In this document: one piece after another, positions 48,801 through 60,758 of the stretch
How positions within the stretch are numbered: the stretch's first letter is position 1
Layout: every line of letters begins with the position of its first letter
Source: Ignelater luminosus
Lineage: Eukaryota > Arthropoda > Insecta > Coleoptera > Elateridae
DNA length: 64,000 bases
Direction: 5' to 3'
Assembly (NCBI GenBank): GCA_011009095.1
Contig: VTPC01090600.1
Location: 207,657 to 271,656, forward strand
The notes under the pieces: generated by a model
What the model was told of the DNA's origin: nothing
Databases searched by the model: none
What the model saw: only the letters and a program-made list of their open reading frames with translations
Program-made: the position numbers and the translations under genes

Positions 48801-51615
48801 TTGGGATTTCTAAGCTGCTTACGGAATATTACGTGGTAAGATCTTACAAGAGAATAAGAGAAAAAAAGAACCATTCGTATCGGTCCAAAAAGTATTAAAC
48901 GCTCCAGGTTCTGCAGCACAATTTTCAAGCTTCGCTTTAATATTAAAGTGAACGGAAATGGAGAATACCAAGTACATTACAATTTATCGGACGATTTAAC
49001 ATTAGGTATATGCATGAATGCGTGGTTTATTCTATACATAAGGCGAAATCGACATGGTTCATTTATTTATTGTTTAAATTTTAAGGTTCTTAAATGTGAA
49101 ACTGAAATATATTTTTCATTTTCCTTTTAAATGTGTTTTACATGGGTCATTTTGCTTCAATTTCTCTTTAAAAGATATGTTCTACCTAGAAATCTACATG
49201 CTAGTCGTATGTAGCTTATAAACAAGTTGCTACTTTTAAGAAAGAAACAAATTTTATTATTTTCCTGCAGCTTTTCCGTTGTAACATTACATTAAGTAGT
49301 ACACCATGAAGTGCAAGTTTGTGTGACTGGAAATAAATAAATTTCTCGTAGTTTCAGCCATTTATTTAAAAGTTTCTAGTCGCATTATAAAGTATTCCAA
49401 AAAGCAGTTAAAACGTATCCTATTCAAATAACTTTTACATATGAAATACTAGCTGCATTGTTCAACAGTAACTCAAAGTTTTCATTATAGTATTGTCAAA
49501 ATTTGAGACTACTAATATCAACCACTATTGAATTCCAGACATTATTAGATTTATTTCAAATAAATAGAAGAACACAATTGAAATGTGTTCTATTTTTGTC
49601 AGCTCTACTTTAAAAATTTATTGCGTCAACAAAGGTGGTACACAAAATATATAATAATCATAATCAGGTGATTGTGGTGTATAATTTGTAAAAACTAAAC
49701 TGATATTGTAATAATTAATAATAGTGAGAGATTCTCATACTAAAAGCTTCCGTTAAATAAAGGTCTCATTTATGCAATGACTCAGTTTGAATTTCGTTCA
49801 GAAAGCGTGAACCTTCAAAGTATCTAGTTCTCTAATCAATTACAAAAATAGTTTTTTGCCATTGGAACTAACTCAACATACAATTAAAGTTTTGATAATA
49901 TTTTCTGATTAATAGTGTCATCTATAGACCCACGGCTAACAAAATAAGTGGTCAAAACTATGTGCTTTCCAGAAAAGACAGACAATTTTCTTCTGATAAG
50001 AATCTCAATTAGCGGAAAGCAGAACTCTGAAAAGGCAGCTTTTGACGTTACAAATTAAGAGTTCTACCAATGTAACAGTTTGTTTTAAAAATTAAGCCTC
50101 TCGATAAGAAATATCTTATTTCTTAATGAAATCCGACTGGACCAAGAAATCCAATTATTCAAAAAACCCAAATATGCCTAAAAAATTAGGGGTGATAGGA
50201 TAAATTCAAGAAATATAACTTGTACAGCTCAGAATCTTTAGAGACTTCGAATGTAAAATCGTAAATACTCTAGATTCGGATTATTGGTTAAGATTTTTTA
50301 AGCGCACATTTCGCATGTAAGAAGAAATGTAAAATTAACCAAATCGAGTTGGTAAAGAACCACCCTCCAGAAGTTTGATTTAAAATGGTATTTCTTTCAC
50401 GGAAATTTGAAATTCGTTCGTCCTTTCCCAATGACTGATAGTAGGTGCAGATTTGTATCGATGAGCGAAAATCCAAAGTTACGAGCAGTCCTACGTTTTA
50501 CCTGTTCTGCTCTCAGCCACAGAGTCACAGATTACCACAATTTCACAGAGTAACAAGCGTTTACAAAAGTGCAGCTAGGGGTATGTTTCCGTGTAGTTTT
50601 TACGGTGCGCATGTCCATGTCTGGTTCGCTGAAACGAGGCTGTCTTGAATATTCTGAACCACGTGGTTATCGATTGGTTCTTTTTGTTATCATTATTTCT
50701 TTTAACTTTTTTTGCTATTTGTTATTATTTCTTTTATATTATTAGAACTGAAGAAGTTTCCAGCATCTCGACTGGAATTTAAGTTTTTATAGGTTTCCCA
50801 AAGATGAAGCAAGATAATATCGATATACATGAATTATATAAATTTTCAAATAATATCTCATTTATTTTTACGGAATTTCTACAAAGCTCCATTTTGTGCT
50901 AAAGCATGCAACATTGAAGATGTTCTGAGCAGTAAAAGCATGAAGTGTTTAAATAGCAAAAGAATCTGCAGCTTGCATATATTTTGCCAAGCATATGCAA
51001 CAAAAATAGGTTGTTAGATCCTGCGGTGGCAGTGGTTTTCGGCAAGAAGAGAATTTGAAAATGCACATAACCCATATTTCATTTAAACAGATCAACAGTT
51101 TCTGGTATGCTAGAAAATACTACATGGTATACTAAAATTAATTAAGAAAGAAGAAGAAAGTTACGAAAAATACAGTATGTAGCAGCAGTTTTTCTCGAAC
51201 TGAACTTTTATAAAGCAATTTACGGCAAGATTTATGCATCTTGCTAAGCGATTCTTGATTGAAGTAGCTTTTAAACTTGCAGCCCTACAAAGTTTGGGCA
51301 ACAATCTAAACATAAGGACAATCGTTATCCAACAGAATAAAAACGATTTGCATTTAACTCTATGCTTTTAAGCGCGTCAGCGTATTCTCTTTTAAGCAAA
51401 ACATTTTTTTGCCGTCAAAAAGCCTGTTATACAAAAACATTACGAAACCTGAGATTGAAGTGAAAATGCAAAATTATTTATTGCATTTATATAAAAATAA
51501 ATTTAGAAATATAGAAGAGAAACAAAGATGCTTTTTATAATCTTGGGGTAAAATTATTGGTATTGAAGATTCCACTTCCAGCTAATCACGCACTGTTTGT
51601 AATGATAACAAGCAT
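36861..51615. other. Long AT-rich interval without recognised genes
   Basis: About 14.7 kb in which I can support no gene. Open frames of up to 97 codons (38567-38860) overlap on both strands. The minus strand of 38580-38830 carries a cysteine-spaced frame (LVCGKKGSRVKPFCSNC) vaguely like the Cys-rich tail of piggyBac-type transposases, but no catalytic region was identified. 47891-47920 is a perfect 12-bp-arm hairpin. Otherwise I see AT-rich sequence and short chance frames. Confidence 0.45.
47891..47920. repeat. Perfect 12-bp-arm hairpin
   Basis: GTTAACTTTCTA is followed by a 6-base loop and its exact complement TAGAAAGTTAAC. Because the DNA is AT-rich, one such structure in 64 kb is near the edge of chance. 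There is no trailing T-run or open frame to give it a role. Confidence 0.6.
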
Positions 51616-51960
51616 TGGTGGAGGTTGAAAGCAGCTATTGGCTTACTACTTTTGTAGGTTCTGCTTGTCAAAGTAATAAGCTTCCTTCTTACAATAGAAT
51701 AATGTAGATATTTTGTAGAAATCACAATAACAAGTCTGGTAACAGACCAAGGGACAAATTTTATAGAATTAATGGATTTATTAGAGGTTACTGTAGATAA
51801 ATCAATATAAAAACAATAAAGTTTTTGTGTATTTGGCCCACCGCACTTATTCAAATCTGTTGGGAATAATCTTATTACATGTAATTTAGTACCTATCTAA
51901 ATAACCAGACTGCATCATGGGACAATATACGGCAGTTCCATGAAGATTAAAAGAATAGAA
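51616..51960 (+). pseudogene. P-element/THAP9-like transposase relic
   Basis: One frame from about 51706 to 51895 reads ITITSLVTDQGTNFIELMDL, then a short gap with two stops, then FCVFGPPHLFKSVGNNLI. In P-element and THAP9-type transposases a D-(Q/M)-G-x-N motif is followed about 30 residues later by (D/P)PHLIK..RNNL. Upstream, LAYYFC fits the segment before this motif in another frame. Downstream, a third frame gives ASWDNIRQFHE, matching the family's KWDHI..(F/L)Y region. Catalytic Asp in DQG is kept, but two stops and at least two frameshifts make it non-functional. Only about a fifth of a normal transposase is recognisable. The THAP zinc finger and termini were not found. Confidence 0.68.
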
Positions 51961-51994
51961 GTCTATGTACGTACGTACATAAAGAAATATTTTA

Positions 51995-53655
51995 CGAATT
52001 ACTTAGAAAGAAATTCATAGAACAAGAGGAGCCGATAGAGATAGAAGACAGTTTAAGACAATTATCCTGCAAGCAGCAAAAGAGTGTAGCGGAACCATAA
52101 AAATCTGTAATAAGTACGTAAGAAGAACAGAATAGTGGACAGAAGAATTACAAAAATTAATATAGAAAAGGAAGAGCTGTGGAAGAAGTGCCTAAACTCG
52201 AACAATCGGGAGCATTATGATAACTATAAGAAAAAGAAAAAACTAATAAAAGAGGCAGTGAAGAGGATATCATAGATACGATTTGAACAAAACATGAAGG
52301 ACATGAACATGAAGCTTAGAGAGAACCAAAAACTGATTTATGGAACTGTAAAGCAATTACGAAAGTAAAAACATTACGGAATGAAGAACATAAAGGATAA
52401 AGAAGGAAATATGTTCACCGGAGAAGACGAGATCTTAGAAAGATAGAGACAATACTTTGAGGAATTAACAGATGCAACAATGATTAGAAGCGAACCAGAG
52501 GACGACAGACAAGTGAAGATGATAGAAGAAAGAGAAAATACCGAAACTACACAGAAGAAATAGATGAAGCTATTAGCAAATGGAAAACAGAAAAAGCCGC
52601 AGGGATCAACGAGATACTCCCAGAAATGATTAAATATATGGAAGAACAAGGAAAAGAAACACTACAAAACCTGTTTTGCGAAATCATGAAACAAAAAATG
52701 TACCGCAAGAATGGAATGCCGGAATTATTCTACGATATACAAAAAAACGACAGCTGGCAAGCTTTGTGGGAAAAGTATTAGCTAGAGTAATCTAGAAAAG
52801 AATAAAAGACACAACAGAAAGTACTTTAGAAGAGACACAACACGGTTTCAGAAAAGGAAGAGGCGCACAGGACCCAATATTTATCTTTAAACAAGTAACG
52901 GAAAGGAACATAAATAAGAACAAAGGCTTACACTGCTGTTTCATTCACTTAGAAAAAGTCTTTGACAGAATAAAAGACGAAGATGTTTTGCAAGGATTAA
53001 AAACAAAAGGAGTAAGTGAGGAACTGACGGAAATAATCAAATCAATGTATGATAACACCAAAAATATTATCAGAACTTAAAGAAACAAGGACTAAAGCAG
53101 GGATGTATATTGAGGCCAATACTGTTCGCAGTGGTGATGGATAAAGTGGTATAGAAAGCTAAGCAAAGAATGAAAATTTTACAGATAGGAAACTGGAAAA
53201 CCCAAAAAATGAATGTATCAGAAATGTTGTTTCCTGATGATATCCTGTTATTAGCAGAGTCGGAATAAATCCTGCAATATAACTTGAATACCCTCAATAA
53301 AGAAATGGTAAAGAGAAATATAAAAATAAATATTAACAAAACGAAGTCTATGATAATAGCAATTGAAAATAAGATACACAATATCACAGTAGAAAATATC
53401 AGAATAGAGTAAGTGGGCCAATTTAAATATGTGAGAACAATTATCAAAAGCAGAAGAAAGCTGGACAAAGAAATAAGCGAAAGAACGAGTATGGCAAGAA
53501 GAATGCCGAAAAGCTTAAAGTCAACCTTTTTCGAAAAGAAAGGGAGCCCGAAATATATTAACGTAAAAGTTGTAAAAAAACGTGGTAACAACCTACACTT
53601 ATACTATATGGATGCGAGTTATAGCAAGCAATCTTGTCTGGCTAAATTATTCAAG
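51995..53655 (+). mobile_element. Non-LTR retrotransposon (LINE), decayed, 5'-truncated
   Basis: Plus-strand translations, across several frames, give a charged linker region (NNREHYDNYKKKKKLIKEAV near 52200), then IKDKEGNMFTGEDEILER (about 52390), the RT entry (TEEIDEAISKWKTEKAAGIN, about 52560), a GFRKGRG-type block near 52845, the first catalytic region degraded to LEKVFDRIKDE (about 52950), QGCILRPILFAVVMDKVV (about 53095), the active site as FPDDILLLAESE (about 53232; FADD expected, both Asp kept), NINKTKSMIIAIENK (about 53332) and KLDKEISERTSMARR (about 53462). Many stops and shifts show age. It differs in sequence from the LINE at 28-30 kb. Confidence 0.83.
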
Positions 53656-53661
53656 TTATAT

Positions 53662-54058
53662 ACAGGGTGGGGCATTTGATTTCGCACCATAGGAAAATAG
53701 CATATGTTTGTGAATTTATTTAGATTTCTGCTTTCCACCATGTTTTCAAAGAAACTTTCGTTAATAAATCGGTTGGGTAAGCAGTGAACTTTTATTTTAA
53801 CAAATTTTAAAAAGCAAATCTTCATTTGTTATTTATAGATACTAATATAAAATTTAATGACAATGAACTTTATTACATTTTTTAAAGTTTTGCGTATTTT
53901 ACTATTTTTTGATTTTGTTAAAACGAAAACTTATTACCTACCCAATTAACATATTAATAAAATTTCTCTTGACAACATTGTGGGAAGCAGAAATTTGAAT
54001 AAATTCGCAAACACATGTTATTTCTATATGATGCAGAATTAAATACAGTAAGCTGTAT
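53662..54058. mobile_element. Long-TIR MITE, about 400 bp
   Basis: The two ends are inverted copies of about 95 bp. The left block near 53697-53755 (CATATGTTTGTGAATTTATT, TTTCTGCTTTCCACCATGTT) pairs with the complement of 53976-54030 at most positions, and the outermost bases read TACAG/CTGTA. TA-rich flanks prevent an exact target-site call, but TA or TATA is likely. There is no coding capacity inside. It sits directly at the decayed 3' end of the LINE, probably a later insertion. Confidence 0.75.
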
Positions 54059-54844
54059 AGTATCTTATCATGTGAATCTGTTTTTTAAAATGTCCTTTCT
54101 ATAATAACATTATTCAAACGCGGCCTTTCTGTCTGTCGCTTGTTTTGTTTAAAATCCTAGCAATCTTTTCCGAATGTTTTCGAAAGTGTGGTATGGACTG
54201 TTGTTGGATGAGGTGTTGATTGGGTAAACAGATCAATGCAAAGTAACATTAGAAACTTATTTTCCTAAACTAAAATGAGTAGTCCTTAAATTTCTTTTAG
54301 AAGTAAATATATATATTTCGCATTTTATTAATAATGAGAGGTGACACTGAAAGAGGAATATTATGTCAATGTGACACCATCTGACACAGATCTTCAAAAG
54401 TCATAAAAGAACAATCATAGCTATGGAAATGCAGAAATCAAGAAGCCAATCAAAACCGAAGTACTACTTTCCACAACCCTAATGCATGACGGTGCATCTC
54501 AGGAGTTAAAAAAGGCCTTGAATTCGTTTTAAAATCAAAACAAGAACAAGTATTGTTTATGGCTGGTTTTGCTTTGGCGCTTATTGACATTCATGACCAT
54601 GATACTATGTAGATGTTTCTGAAATAATTAACTAGAATTATGAGTATCAAGATTTTCCAATAATCTCAAAGTGAAAACTATCATCATTTAAAATGAAATC
54701 AAGCTTAAACAGCAGAAATCTACAAGATTACTTTTAGATTACATTAATCGACTACTTACTTTCTTTTACGTGCACTTAGAAGTGAATTATATTGATAATG
54801 GCTGACTCTAGTATTCAGTTAATTTTGTTACCGTATTGATATAA
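54059..54844. other. Non-coding spacer
   Basis: No gene or element is recognised between the long-TIR MITE and the hAT element. Confidence 0.5.
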
Positions 54845-54852
54845 CTTCTAAG

Positions 54853-56177
54853 TAGGGCCCGGAATTATATGCACTAAAAACCTTTAAAATATGCTGCATA
54901 TATGCTCTTTAAAACTTAAGAAATATGCATCATCTTCCTTGACGTATACTGAAAATATGCACTAATAAACCTACTAGTTTTAGCTGCAAAAATTAAAACC
55001 CGCTTCTAATGCAAAACATCTCTATTGAAATATAAATATTAAATTCAAACTTATTCTATATACTTAAAAAAACAACAATAAATCATTCTAAAGAAAACAC
55101 AGAGTAAGCACCTTTGTTCAACCGTAAAAGAAATTTCACTATAAGTATAAATACACATATCAAATTCAAACAAGATTTAGTATTCTTAAAAAAAAGCAAA
55201 TAAATAAATATTCTGAAGAAAGAATGGATAACGGTCAACAAAAAAAATGGTTTCATTAATTGCTAAAATTATTATAATAGCCCACTATGTACTTTTCAAT
55301 GTTTTCAGTTAATAAACTATGCCAATGATCTGTAAGTATTGCATTATATGAGGAAAATCTATGTCTGTAGATGTAATTGGTGCAAACTTGTATTTTGGAA
55401 TTATTTGTATAATATTTTCTCGTAGCAATGCTCTATCCTTCTCTTGCTCTTTTAAAACTCCAGCTATTGCCTTCATAGATGTATCCTGGATTTTTTGTAA
55501 GAACAGATTTAACATTCACCATTTATGTTTTTTAATCTAGTGTTAACATTATCAATGCATTTTATTGATTCTGTCAGTTGTATGCCTTGACTTTCTAAAT
55601 ATGTTACTGACTTTCTTAAAAATGCAAAATCTGCCTTTGTAAATTGTAATTGGGCTTCTATTTCACGTTTTTTTAAAACAATTCTCGCCATTTTGACATG
55701 GCAATAGAATCAGATTGAAAACTATTGACAACTTCTTTAAAACTGTTTGCTGTTCGGTGAATTTCAACCTTTTGTGAACAATGTTATTTTTAAATTGTCA
55801 CAATAAATGTTTTAAATGTAGGTATTAACACTTTAAGAAAATTTATATTTAGAATCTAGTAAAATTGTGAATGAAATGTTCATTATAAAATCTCATTTAA
55901 TAATAAATGTTTTTCTTTCTTTACTTACTTACATAAAGGGCGTCTAAAAAAAATGAAAAGGCGGTTTCATATGCACTATAAATAACCAAAATCTAAGAAA
56001 AATGCACAAAAACTTAATTACTTGCATTATATGCGCTAACCCCTTATATATGCATTTATATGCACTATAAAACTTAGTAGAATTGTAAGATTTCGCATGA
56101 TTAGTAAAGATATCTTAACATGATGCGCCTCCGTACCTGCAATTAAAACATGCAATTGCATATAATTCCGGGCCCTA
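54853..56177 (-). mobile_element. hAT element, 1325 bp, degenerate
   Basis: The TIRs begin TAGGGCCCGGAATTATATGC and are perfect over about 20 bp at both ends. They fit the hAT rule YARNG. CTTCTAAG (54845-54852) and CTTATAAG (56178-56185) form an 8-bp target duplication with one mismatch. Multiple copies of ATATGCA near both ends look like subterminal repeats. The only coding remnant is on the minus strand (55255-55691). A full autonomous hAT element would be 2.5 kb or more, so this copy is internally reduced. Confidence 0.88.
55255..55691 (-). pseudogene. hAT transposase C-terminal remnant
   Basis: This is the minus-strand remnant within the hAT element. The first frame (55691-55509) is helical and charged (KKREIEAQLQFTKADFAFL; ESIKCIDNVNTRLKNI), stopping at TGA. 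The same region resumes at 55515-55309 through KDRALLRENIIQII to KYKFAPITSTDID. A small deletion then shifts the frame, after which FSSYNAILTDHWHSLLTENI and KYIVGYYNNF are read down to about 55255. APITS.D(I/V)ERSFS..K/N..LTD followed by (F/L)..EN(I/L).KY is the conserved hAT C-terminal dimerisation region. The DNA-binding finger and catalytic core were not found, so this is a broken, partial gene. Confidence 0.8.
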
Positions 56178-56185
56178 CTTATAAG

Positions 56186-58116
56186 TAATAATCAGACAAG
56201 ATTTAAATAAATTGTATTGTACTATCAATGTTCAGCGATTTTTAAAAACTAAAACACTTCCTATTTTCCCTACCATATGGATCAAAATGTCAAACTAAAA
56301 GTGCGATATTTATTTGTTAAAACGGACATTTATTGCTACAGTTTAATGTTTAATTGAATTTAATATGTACATTTCATATTTCCAGATTTACAAACATTCC
56401 GAATTTAATATAAAGTTCAGTGGACAGAACGAAGCTTTCAGAATTGTATATTGTACAAATCTAAATAGTATGGTATTGTTAACACTCGCTGTTTAGCGAT
56501 TTCATTAAAATTCCAATAATTCCAGTTATTACAATTAAAATTTTAAACTATTATAGTGTTTCCTCTGCTAAAAATATGTTAAAAATTCTCATCCTTCCCA
56601 TTTTCCCTTACATTTTTTACTTGGCAAAATATAATAGCCGTCATTATTTTTAGTGCTAGCTTGACAAAAACTGGAGTATCAGTAACGAGAAGGGTTTCGT
56701 TTTTCCTAAAATATCTATCTAAAAGTTTTTCGTTTTTCACAGAAAGAAATTTTAAATAAATTCCAGCTGTAGATATCTTTTACTGGAACTTGTTGAACTG
56801 CACCTGAAGTTATCGAATACACGACAAAAGAGTATTTTCTGCGGAAGCTGGTTTATTTTCCTTGATGTAATGAACCTGGGTGCAACGCTGCGGACTTGTA
56901 CGTTACGGTAGCTGCATTTAAATGAACTTCTTCACAAGAGTAGTTGTTACGGTAGCAGAAGCTGAAAGGTCAGCAATAAAGACGTAATCACCAAAGTTTC
57001 ATGCGCAAGTATTCAGGAAAACCTATCACCCCGAAAACTAAGATTAACGCCGTGGAAGCCATCAAAATCCCTTTTATAAAAACTTTCTTTTGTGTAATTC
57101 TGCTGGTATAAAGGTATATAGATATATACATAATATACACGGGTTGTTGAAGTGCAATTTGCGTTTATCATTATTTTCAGGATCCAAGATAAGGCGCTGT
57201 CATAATTTTACACTCAGGTAATTCTGCACAATAAGCAATTTAGCATACGCCTAGGACAACGATGCTTTGAATGCTTTTGGCAGATTATCAATAAAAACTT
57301 TTCAAAAGTTTGTAATTATTAAAAGTATCGTTTTAATGGAAGGAAAGAGGGAAAACTGTTATTGAAATTAGAAGAAAAAAGATAAATTTGCTTTAGGCAA
57401 TTTACTGTCGTCTTTATAATTTTCAGTTTGACATTAAGACCAGGATTAAGTAATTTATAATTTAATAATGAAAAAATTTCAAAGTCGTTATTTTTGCTTT
57501 TGTGATTATTGGCGTACAAATTAGTTTCGAGTAGCATTTTTTTTATATAAAATCTTCAAACCTGTATTAATACGTTTTCATTTGTTATCCAAAATAATAG
57601 ACATCATTAGCTGTAACATTTATCAACAGGGATATGTTTATTGCAAACTGCACGCACAAAAAGACTAACGATTGTAATTTCCTTTATTGTTTGGGCTGTC
57701 AAACAATTTAATTCTAACAGCCATTGTTATCCATAATCCAGTAATTTTAGAAATGATGTTAATGAAAATGTTTAATAATTCATCAGCATTGTTACAAACT
57801 GATAGAATATAACTCTTAAACTCTGTTAAAATTCCATGCCTATAGGCCGAGTTTATTTTAGGATAATTTGTGTTTCATAAACAAACATTTATTAAACTAC
57901 AGTCAATTTGAGACGTTTCTTTTTCAAGTGGGTAATACTCTACATAGATAGTATTTTACAAATCTTGCAAAGCTTAATACGATATAACTAATATTAATTT
58001 ACTGTAAGGAATCAACTTTCTGTCAGTTACTGATTTAGGAAAAATGCTATTTTAGACATTTTGGTATTTATGTATTATCAACTAATTATTCCAGGCACCT
58101 CGTTCGTAAACATCTA
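56186..58116. other. AT-rich non-coding interval
   Basis: No gene is recognised. 56800-57060 is less AT-rich and contains GTTACGGTAGC twice (about 56902 and 56947) but no element termini. A 72-codon minus frame at 57319-57537 is unsupported. Confidence 0.5.
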
Positions 58117-58118
58117 TA

Positions 58119-58923
58119 GCCCAGTAGAATTATGTTTTTACCCCAAATAAATTGTATACCAAATAATTCTTTTCGGACCTTAAAAAGCTTGAATTTTAGT
58201 ATAAGATTCCAAAAGTCCGGGAAATCCCACTGGTGCGTTTTCCGAAAAAATTGTTTGAACGTTCGTAGTAGCTAGACCGTTTATCGTAGAGACATGATAT
58301 TTTTTTTGTTTTGCCACAAATTCCATTAGCTTTCACTTTTGCATTTTTCTCGATTTAGTTTAGTTTCTTTTTCTATTTTAGTAAACATGAGAACCTTAAA
58401 CGCCGGGCTACGCCAAAGGTCGGTCACTATGATATGATACTACATCCCCAAATATTACTCACCTCCCTTTTGTTAATTTCATTTTTATTGGTATCAAATT
58501 AAAGCTAATAAAAGAGGGCACAACTTTTGTTTGGGTAAGATTTTGACTAATACATTATTTATTAAAATATGGCTATTAAAAGACCATTTTTGTAAAGAAA
58601 AACGTTTAAGGTTCCCATATTCACTAAAATAAAGAAAAAACTAAACAAAATAGAAACAAATGCTTTAAGTAAAAGTGGAAGCTAATAAAGTTTATGACAA
58701 AACAAAAAAAATCATTTTTCTACGATAAATGGTGTAGCTGCTACGAGCGTTCAAACAGTACCAATTTTCGCCCTTTTCCCGCTTTTCTAAAAAATGCATC
58801 AGTGGGATTTTTCCAAACTTTTGGAATCTTATATTACAATTCAAGCTCTTTAAGGTCCAAAATAAATTATTTCGTATACGATTTTTTTGGGTAAAGCCCT
58901 TTTCAGAGCTAACTTTACTGGGT
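58119..58923. mobile_element. Fold-back element with arms of about 280-320 bp
   Basis: 58119 to about 58401 and about 58604 to 58923 are inverted copies that align almost end to end with substitutions and small indels. Matching blocks include CCCAGTA/TACTGGG at the tips, GTATAC with TTGAATT and AAGATTCCAAAAG, AAATCCCACTG, TTTATCGTAGA, and GAACCTTAAAC/GTTTAAGGTTC at the inner edge. The loop is about 200 bp. TA lies outside both tips (58117-58118 and 58924-58925). There is no coding frame; the 66-codon frame at 58694-58894 lies inside an arm. A transcript would form a very long hairpin. Confidence 0.83.
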
Positions 58924-58925
58924 TA

Positions 58926-60515
58926 CTAGATTTGTTCACTAAAATCCTAGTTTGCGTTCTTGTTACATACTATTACTATTAGGTAATAAAATAAGAATAA
59001 CTTTTAAAACTTTTTTAAATTTGTATGGAATTCCAGTAGCCTCTTTTAACTATTTACAACAAAAGAATTATTTATTCTTGGGAGATTTTGTAAACCATTC
59101 TGAAATTACTTAGCGCACTCTATGTTGCAAAATTTCCGCGTTTTGCTTAATTAATTATAAAATGGCTTTTACTATTTGCAAATAGTTTGTTTGCGTAAGG
59201 CAAGAACAATTCAAGAATTAATGGACAAATGTAGCAAAACAAAGACAAAAACAGGTAAACAAACGAGCCACACTGAACTTTCGAATTCTGAAATTCTTAA
59301 ATGTTCTAACCTCTGTGTTAATGTTTACTCTTTTTATTTATTGTGCTAACTACTTATACACTACTTTTACCAAAAGCAACATTTGCATGACTGATTGGAA
59401 AATTTTGCAGAACATTGTTCAAATACACCATCGTAGTAGGTATACAGTTTTAGCTTAAGTCAAGTCTCTCACTCAGCCTGAATGTTTCAGTGACAGACTA
59501 ACCTACTAAATGCGTTTAAAGCTTGCATATAATAGATCGGGGCTACTGAGTTTAGTCATTGCATAGAATGTAAGGTGTGTTTTGCAATTTCCGTGCATCC
59601 AGGTATCTATCTGTTATACCGTCCTTTTCTGAAACTCCCTTAAAACTACCTTTTCTTGATTTCAAAGAAGTCTCTGGACTTCTATACAAAACCCTCCACC
59701 CCAACGTAAAAATGATACGTGTTGGTTTCTCTTGTTCTTCTTTTCAAGATAAAAAACTTTAAAATACTGTTCTGCAAGGTTAATATGGGAAGAAACGAAA
59801 CAAAATATATATTATTTCATTCAGGTTTGTTTCTTCCAAAGAGACTTGAAACCGCACAGCATCAGAAATGTTTTCTCTGTGTACAGTAGGAATTATAAGC
59901 TCCATGTGACTTTTCGTTTGCACAAACGAATTTAATAGACAAATGTTAACGAATCATCAGTTTGTCGATTCGCCTGCCGAATGGCGAACTAAGGCGAATC
60001 TTCGTGTTCGCCCAGATGAGTTTTGGAGGCAGTACTTTGAGCACGAGTCAAAGGAAATTCCAAGTATAACTAACCAAGACTAAAATCGTGTAGATGATGT
60101 TTCCCAAATTCGATCGTTGGAGTTGATTATTCTTTGAACATGCATCAATAATGCACTTAACGTTCGTCTAATATCTTTCAAGACGTCCGGCTGCGGTTTT
60201 AAAATATTTTCTGAAAATCAAATTTTGGCCATATTTTAACCATCGTAAATGGCCGTAATCGTGTTCTTCTGCAAAATCTTCATTTGTCTTCAGATATTTC
60301 GGACTATTAACTACAAAAAGACTCAGATAAATTTATTTTAAAAACGACCAACTTGTGTGTAAAATTTGAAAAACCGTAAAAGTTTAATTATTGTGAAAAG
60401 TACACTGAGTATCTATGATTATGAATAGCTTTTAACGCACTGAAAAGGAATTCCAAGGAAAATTATCAAAACCGATTGGAAGGTGTTCCGTGTCTATTAG
60501 TTTCTGCTGTTGTTT
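58926..60515. other. Non-coding interval
   Basis: No gene is recognised. 59940-60060 is less AT-rich and has a short GATTCGCC/GGCGAATC inverted repeat (59967-60000), which is within chance expectation. Nothing else is supportable. Confidence 0.5.
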
Positions 60516-60613
60516 GTTGGTGATTAATAATAATAGTTATTTATGCAACAAGTGAGTAAAGTGCAAATCCGCCGAGTGAAAAAAAGTAACTTTACTCACG
60601 AATTGCATACAAA
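60516..60613 (+). repeat. 98-bp block copy 1, with internal hairpin, left of gap
   Basis: It begins GTTGGTGATTAATAATAATA and ends GAATTGCATACAAA at the first N. Within it GAGTAAAGT and ACTTTACTC are inverted, and ATGCAA...ATTGCAT extends the pairing. It matches 60759-60856 at all but one base (60541 T against 60784 A). Confidence 0.9.
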
Positions 60614-60713
60614 NNNNNNNNNNNNNNNNNNNNNNNNNNNNNNNNNNNNNNNNNNNNNNNNNNNNNNNNNNNNNNNNNNNNNNNNNNNNNNNNNNNNNNN
60701 NNNNNNNNNNNNN
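60614..60713. other. Assembly gap (100 N)
   Basis: Exactly 100 N, the conventional placeholder for a gap of unknown size. The near-identical blocks on both sides suggest the assembler stopped in a local duplication. Confidence 0.97.
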
Positions 60714-60758
60714 TAAGGAGCCAGCCGCCTACGGCGGCGAATTACGATGACTGCTGCT

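Noticed and set aside
51582-51854. 90-codon minus-strand open frame
   Set aside because: It is the antisense shadow of the plus-strand P-like transposase relic.
52374-53591. Minus-strand open frames of 91 and 173 codons rich in Phe, Leu and Ile
   Set aside because: They are antisense to the Lys/Glu-rich LINE reading frames, which explains both their length and their hydrophobicity.
59967-60000. GATTCGCC/GGCGAATC inverted repeat
   Set aside because: Eight-base arms within 40 bases are expected several times by chance in 64 kb.
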